Source: Enterovirga sp. (GTDB taxonomy: Bacteria > Pseudomonadota > Alphaproteobacteria > Rhizobiales > Beijerinckiaceae). From it: DNA of 9,380 nt. Where the stretch lies: contig JAQGJZ010000208.1 in the NCBI GenBank assembly GCA_028290385.1, forward strand, positions 1-9,380, in the 5' to 3' direction. This document shows, in pieces, positions 6,434 to 9,380 of the stretch. The notes under the pieces were generated by a model that saw nothing but the letters and a program-made list of their open reading frames with translations, was not told the origin of the DNA and ran no database searches. A program made the position numbers and the translations under genes. Each line of letters starts with the position of its first letter. The first letter of the stretch is position 1.

Positions 6434-6463
6434 ATCCACCCCCACTGAACCGACGAGGAACCG
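6434..6463. promoter_or_regulatory. Very short divergent intergenic region, GST and CMD genes
   Basis: Only 30 bases separate the two divergent start codons. They hold the GAGGAA ribosome site of the CMD gene on one strand and GGGGGTGGAT ahead of the GST gene on the other. No promoter boxes are recognisable, so at least one promoter must lie inside the opposite gene, or the GST start is further downstream than chosen. Confidence 0.4.
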
Positions 6464-7018
6464 ATGCCCCGCCTTCCCGATATCGTCCCCGACGAGCTTA
6501 GCCCGGAACAGCGCCGCGTCTACGACGCGATCATGTCCGGCCCGCGCGGCATCGTGGAGGGCCCGCTCCGCGTTTGGGTGAACAGCCCCGGCCTGGCCGA
6601 GAAGGCCCAGGAGCTCGGCGCCTTCTGCCGCTACGGCACGAGCCTGACCCAGCGTTTGTCCGAACTCGCCATCATCACCACGGGCGCCCATTGGCAGGCC
6701 GGGTTCGAATGGGCCGTGCACGCCCCGATCGCGATGCGGGCCGGCCTCGAGGCCGAGGCCGTGGAGGCGATTCGGCTCGGGCAGGAGCCGAAGCTCAGCC
6801 AGCCCGACGAGCGCGCCGTGTACGCGTTTTCGAGCGAGCTGCTCCGCAACCGCCGTGTCTCGGATGCCACGTTCCAGTTCGCGCTCGACACGCTCGGCCA
6901 ACTCGGCGTCGTCGATCTGGTCGGGGTGCTCGGCTATTACGGCCTGATCTCGATGACCATCAACGCCTTCGAGGTGCCGCTGCCGGACGGCGTCGAGGAG
7001 CCGTTTCCGAGGGCGTGA
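6464..7018 (+). CDS. Carboxymuconolactone decarboxylase (CMD/AhpD-fold) family protein
   Basis: This 184-residue all-helical protein has the CMD/AhpD fold. The core is at residues 64-87: RLSELAIITTGAHWQAGFEWAVHAP, with Glu67, Trp77, Glu82 and His86. AhpD-type peroxidase partners carry C-x-x-C-x-x-x-H here; this one has none of those cysteines, so it is not a thiol peroxidase. It could be a decarboxylase, a lactone-processing enzyme or another hydrolase-like member of this poorly resolved family. The second repeat ends in VVDLVGVLGYYGLISMTINAFEVPLPDG, which is typical for the subgroup. Start is the ATG at 6464, with GAGGAA at 6455-6460. It is divergent from the GST gene with almost no spacer, which suggests linked regulation and a shared catabolic role; this is inference. 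No terminator is obvious after the stop. Confidence 0.88.
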   Translation: MPRLPDIVPDELSPEQRRVYDAIMSGPRGIVEGPLRVWVNSPGLAEKAQELGAFCRYGTSLTQRLSELAIITTGAHWQAGFEWAVHAPIAMRAGLEAEAVEAIRLGQEPKLSQPDERAVYAFSSELLRNRRVSDATFQFALDTLGQLGVVDLVGVLGYYGLISMTINAFEVPLPDGVEEPFPRA

Positions 7019-7076
7019 CCCCGCGCCGCCCGAGCCGCGCTGGTAGCTCGTGCGGTCGGTCTACAAGAGGGTCGCG

Positions 7077-7095
7077 GTAACCCCTGGTTAACCAT
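7077..7095 (+). promoter_or_regulatory. CtrA-like binding site upstream of the BTLCP gene
   Basis: GTAA (7077-7080), seven bases CCCCTGG, then TTAAC (7088-7092) match the alphaproteobacterial CtrA consensus TTAA-N7-TTAAC at all but the first base. The right half continues as TTAACCAT, the known half-site form. It lies 78 bases before the chosen start of the next gene, a normal operator distance. Binding is inferred from the motif only. Confidence 0.5.
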
Positions 7096-7173
7096 GGGAG
7101 CCGCAGCCTGATGATCAGCAGGCCGGGCTTGGCCCCGGCCATGCATGACGACCCGAAAAACGGGCGGTGGACG

Positions 7174-7851
7174 ATGGGGAATTTTCGGGCGGCCAGCCTC
7201 GGCTGGATCGCATCAGCGGTACTGTGCCTGGCCCTCGCCAGCCCCTCCCTCGAGGGGATTGCGGCGGAAGTGGCGACGTTGCCCTCAGCTCCGGACATGG
7301 CCCTGGGCGGGGACGACGACCGGCCGACCACGGCCTGGAAGGATTTCTGCCGACGCCTGCCGGCGGAATGCGCGGTGGATCTCGCCGAACCGGCCGTGAT
7401 CACGCTCACGCCCGAGACCTGGGCCCTGATCAAGCGCGTCAACCTCAAGGTCAACCAGACGATCGAGCCGATCACGGATCGCGCCCATTGGGGCGTCAAC
7501 GACCGCTGGGATTTACCGGACGACGGCAAGGGCGATTGCGAGGACATCCAGCTGCTGAAGCGCAAGCTGCTGTCCGAGGCCGGGCTTCCGCGCCGGGCGA
7601 TGCGGATGACGGTGGTGATCGACAAGCGCGACGCCGGTCACGCCGTGCTCACGGTGCGGACCGACAAGGGCGATCTCATTCTCGATAACGAGACCGACAA
7701 GGTCCTGACTTGGGATCGGACCGGCTACGAGTTCGTGAAGCGCGAGGGGTCCGACGGCCCCGCCTGGGTCGCGCTCGGCGGCGAGGGCAGCCCGATCGTG
7801 GTCGCGAGCCGATCGGCCACCCGCAAGAAGCCGACCGAACGGCGGCCCTGA
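7174..7851 (+). CDS. Secreted transglutaminase-like cysteine peptidase (BTLCP family)
   Basis: This 225-residue protein matches bacterial transglutaminase-like cysteine proteinases (DUF920-type). These are periplasmic or exported cysteine proteases, in some bacteria acting on large surface adhesins. Residues 9-30 form a signal peptide (SLGWIASAVLCLALAS...). The catalytic triad is visible: Cys122 in GKGDCEDIQLLKRKLL, His156 in AGHAVLTV and Asp171 in LILDNETD. An FCRRLPAEC segment gives a cysteine pair at 59 and 66, likely a disulfide, and HWGVNDRWDLPDD precedes the active Cys as usual. A basic tail, SATRKKPTERR, ends the protein. I chose the ATG at 7174 because it places the signal peptide at the N terminus; ATGs at 7111 and 7141 are alternatives and GGGCGGTGG upstream is only a rough ribosome site. 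A CtrA-like site at 7077-7095 suggests cell-cycle or motility-linked control. Confidence 0.88.
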   Translation: MGNFRAASLGWIASAVLCLALASPSLEGIAAEVATLPSAPDMALGGDDDRPTTAWKDFCRRLPAECAVDLAEPAVITLTPETWALIKRVNLKVNQTIEPITDRAHWGVNDRWDLPDDGKGDCEDIQLLKRKLLSEAGLPRRAMRMTVVIDKRDAGHAVLTVRTDKGDLILDNETDKVLTWDRTGYEFVKREGSDGPAWVALGGEGSPIVVASRSATRKKPTERRP

Positions 7852-7858
7852 GCCGCCG
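7840..7858. terminator. Hairpin with the BTLCP stop codon in its loop
   Basis: CGGCGGC (7840-7846), loop CCTGA, GCCGCCG (7852-7858) form a perfect seven-base-pair stem. The loop holds the TGA stop codon (7849-7851). The convergent dehydrogenase gene ends at 7877. There is no T-run, so terminator function is uncertain. Confidence 0.4.
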
Positions 7859-7876
7859 CTCGCGCCCTCTGCCGGG

Positions 7877-8758
7877 CTATCCCTGGCGGCTGGGCCAGTA
7901 TGCCGGAAGGCTCGCGCCGTCGCGGCTGTCCCAGCCGTCCTTCGAGGCCTCGTCGTAGACCGCGAGCGTCCGTTCGGCGAGCGGGAGCGAGGCGCCGAGC
8001 TTTTTCCCCTCCGCGACCATCGTCCGCAGGTCCTTGCGGATGGATTCGACATCGAAAGCTGCGGCCGGGTTGCCGCCGGCCAGTGCTTCCGCGATGGCCG
8101 GGCCACGCACCTTGAGGATGTTCGGTCCGCCCGAGGTGTCGGCGAAGAACTCCATCAGCCATTTCGGGTCGTGCCCAAGGTGGCGGCACAGGGTCACGGC
8201 CTCTCCGAGCGCCTGGTAGAAGACAAGAAGCGGCAGGTTGATGGCGAGCTTCATGCTCGCGCCCGCGCCGACCGGCCCGACATGCTCGAGCCGCCGGCAC
8301 AGCTGATCGAGGATCGGCCGGGCCCGCGCCACGTCGCCTGCCTCGCCGCCGGCGAGCCCGATGAGCTTGCCGGTGCGGGCCGGCATCACGGTTCCGCCGA
8401 CCGGGCATTCGACGAAGGCGCCGCCGATGCGCCGGACATCGTCGGCGAGCTTCACCTCGGTCTCGGGCTGGACCGTGCTCATCTCGATGATGAGCTTGCC
8501 CCGGAGCTCGGCGGACAGAAGGCCGCCCTGGCCGCGATAAACCGTCTCGATCGCGTTCGCGTCCGTGAGGATCGACAGGATCGCATCGACCTTGCCGGCG
8601 AGTTCGGCGGGCGAGGCCGCCGCCTGTGCACCGGCGTCCACCAGGGGCTTCGTTTTGTCAGCAGAGCGGTTCCACACGACCAGCTCGTGCCCGACCTCCT
8701 GCAGTCGTGCCGCGCTCGCGGCTCCCATACGGCCGAGGCCAACAACGCCGATGCGCAT
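7877..8758 (-). CDS. 3-hydroxyisobutyrate dehydrogenase-like oxidoreductase (NADP-type)
   Basis: This 293-residue cytosolic enzyme belongs to the beta-hydroxyacid dehydrogenases (HIBADH, tartronate semialdehyde reductase, GLYR1 group). The Rossmann motif GLGRMG is at residues 7-12, with Asn30-Arg31 at the end of strand two, typical of NADP(H). The catalytic lysine is Lys170 in GASMKLAIN, with Asn174, and RKDLRTMV carries Lys242-Asp243. The substrate loop reads ECPVGGTVMPARTGKL; the usual serine of the D-A-P-V-S-G motif is Gly121. The C terminus DGASLPAYW is common in one subgroup whose substrates are mostly unassigned. Length is normal. Start at 8758 has AGGGAG at 8766-8771. It is divergent from a second, related dehydrogenase gene across an AT-rich palindrome, so the two probably share a regulator. 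Confidence 0.92.
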   Translation of the reverse strand: MRIGVVGLGRMGAASAARLQEVGHELVVWNRSADKTKPLVDAGAQAAASPAELAGKVDAILSILTDANAIETVYRGQGGLLSAELRGKLIIEMSTVQPETEVKLADDVRRIGGAFVECPVGGTVMPARTGKLIGLAGGEAGDVARARPILDQLCRRLEHVGPVGAGASMKLAINLPLLVFYQALGEAVTLCRHLGHDPKWLMEFFADTSGGPNILKVRGPAIAEALAGGNPAAAFDVESIRKDLRTMVAEGKKLGASLPLAERTLAVYDEASKDGWDSRDGASLPAYWPSRQG

Positions 8759-8772
8759 AAACTCGCTCCCTA

Positions 8773-8795
8773 CTATTTATCTTTCGATAAAATAG
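8773..8795. promoter_or_regulatory. AT-rich operator-like palindrome between divergent dehydrogenase genes
   Basis: CTATTTATC (8773-8781), loop TTTC, GATAAAATAG (8786-8795) form an inverted repeat, perfect for six bases (TTTATC/GATAAA) and continuing over CTAT/ATAG with one extra base. This AT-rich island of about 25 bases is striking in GC-rich DNA. It lies just upstream of the ribosome site of the minus-strand gene and 61 bases before the plus-strand start, as expected for a shared operator and promoter. The regulator is not in the window. Confidence 0.5.
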
Positions 8796-8856
8796 GCTAC
8801 CATGACCCTTGTTACATGCCAACGCAGTCCACGACGGCTGCGGGCAGGGGGGATCC

Positions 8857-9380
8857 ATGAAAGGCACGGTCGGTATCATCGGCCTCGGAATCATGGGCGG
8901 ATCCATCGCCCGCAATCTCGCCGAGCGCGGATGGGAGGTCGTCGGTTTCGACCTCAGCCCGGAGCGGCGGGACGAAGCGGCCGCGGCCGGCGTGAAGCTC
9001 GCCCCCGATGTCGCCGACGTGGCGCGCCGCGCCGAATTCATCATCACAAGTCTTCCAAGTCCGGCAGCTGTTGCGGCCACCGCAAGCGCGATCGCCGCCT
9101 CCGGTGTCCCGTCCCGCGTCGTTGCGGAGGCGAGCACGCTGTCGCTCGAGGACAAGCTGGCCTTCGAGGCCGCGCTGAAGGCGGCCGGGCATGTGGGACT
9201 CGATTGCCCGCTATCCGGGACCGGTGCGCAGGCCGCGGTTCGCGACCTCGTCGTCTATGGAAGCGGTGACTCGGCGGCCATCGCCCGCATGATGCCGATC
9301 TTCGCCGATTTCTCGCGCGAGGCGCATGATCTGGGCGTGTTCGGCAACGGCACGCGCATGAAGCTGGTCGCGAACCTGCT
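8857..9380 (+). CDS. 3-hydroxyisobutyrate dehydrogenase-like oxidoreductase (NAD-type), cut by window end
   Basis: The first 174 residues of a second beta-hydroxyacid dehydrogenase are present and the frame is still open at the window edge. GLGIMG (residues 9-14) is the Rossmann motif, and Asp32 in VVGFDLS at the end of strand two favours NAD(H), unlike the Asn-Arg of the divergent neighbour. The substrate loop LDCPLSGTGAQA keeps the canonical serine. GNGTRMKLVANLL carries the catalytic Lys169 and Asn173. About 120 residues, the helical C-terminal domain, should follow beyond the edge. The ATG at 8857 has GGGGGG at 8846-8851 a few bases upstream. The family includes 3-hydroxyisobutyrate, tartronate semialdehyde and related dehydrogenases; the substrate cannot be fixed here. 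Confidence 0.88.
   Translation, partial: MKGTVGIIGLGIMGGSIARNLAERGWEVVGFDLSPERRDEAAAAGVKLAPDVADVARRAEFIITSLPSPAAVAATASAIAASGVPSRVVAEASTLSLEDKLAFEAALKAAGHVGLDCPLSGTGAQAAVRDLVVYGSGDSAAIARMMPIFADFSREAHDLGVFGNGTRMKLVANL

Noticed and set aside
6434..6901. N-terminal extension of the GST frame to 6901
   Set aside because: It runs antisense through the CMD gene and has no GST-like sequence before residue 1 of the GTG start.
1..9380. CRISPR arrays, tRNA or rRNA genes, insertion sequences, phage genes
   Set aside because: I saw no regularly spaced repeats, no cloverleaf or rRNA-like sequence, no transposase or integrase motifs and no terminal repeats.

Overview
The window is strongly GC-rich and gene-dense. 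It carries several protein types common in Rhizobiales/Hyphomicrobiales: small conserved hypotheticals, a BTLCP-type transglutaminase-like protease, and an L,D-transpeptidase and a superoxide dismutase that both have Tat-type signals. A CtrA-like site (GTAA-N7-TTAAC) adds to an alphaproteobacterial assignment. I cannot name the genus; a Methylobacteriaceae/Bosea/Beijerinckiaceae-like chromosome is a guess. I see no rRNA, tRNA, CRISPR, phage or insertion-sequence signal.

Layout. Left part (1-3173), cell-envelope and housekeeping genes: a small secreted four-cysteine protein (+), a Tat-exported Mn-type superoxide dismutase (+), a convergent Tat-type YkuD L,D-transpeptidase (-), and two small divergent conserved hypotheticals (108 aa on -, 82 aa on +). 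Middle part (3179-7018), catabolic-looking genes: a LysR regulator (-) divergent from a flavin reductase (+) and a Gfo/Idh/MocA oxidoreductase (+), then a zeta-like glutathione S-transferase (-) divergent from a carboxymuconolactone-decarboxylase-fold protein (+). Right part (7174-9380): a secreted transglutaminase-like cysteine peptidase (+) behind a CtrA-like site, then two divergent 3-hydroxyisobutyrate-dehydrogenase-like oxidoreductases, the second cut by the window end.

How it may fit together. The LysR gene, flavin reductase, Gfo/Idh enzyme, GST, CMD-fold protein and two beta-hydroxyacid dehydrogenases look like parts of small-molecule catabolism, probably of an aromatic or sugar-acid-like compound. 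No oxygenase, hydrolase or transporter is present, so the substrate cannot be read from the window. Transcription direction changes often: there are four convergent junctions, each with a compact inverted repeat at or beside the stop codons, and four divergent junctions, two of which (4160-4178 and 8773-8795) hold AT-rich inverted repeats that look like operators.

There is no clear sign of a wholly new system. The best leads are the stop-codon hairpins, the two operator-like palindromes, the CtrA-like site, and enzymes that lack a canonical active-site residue.
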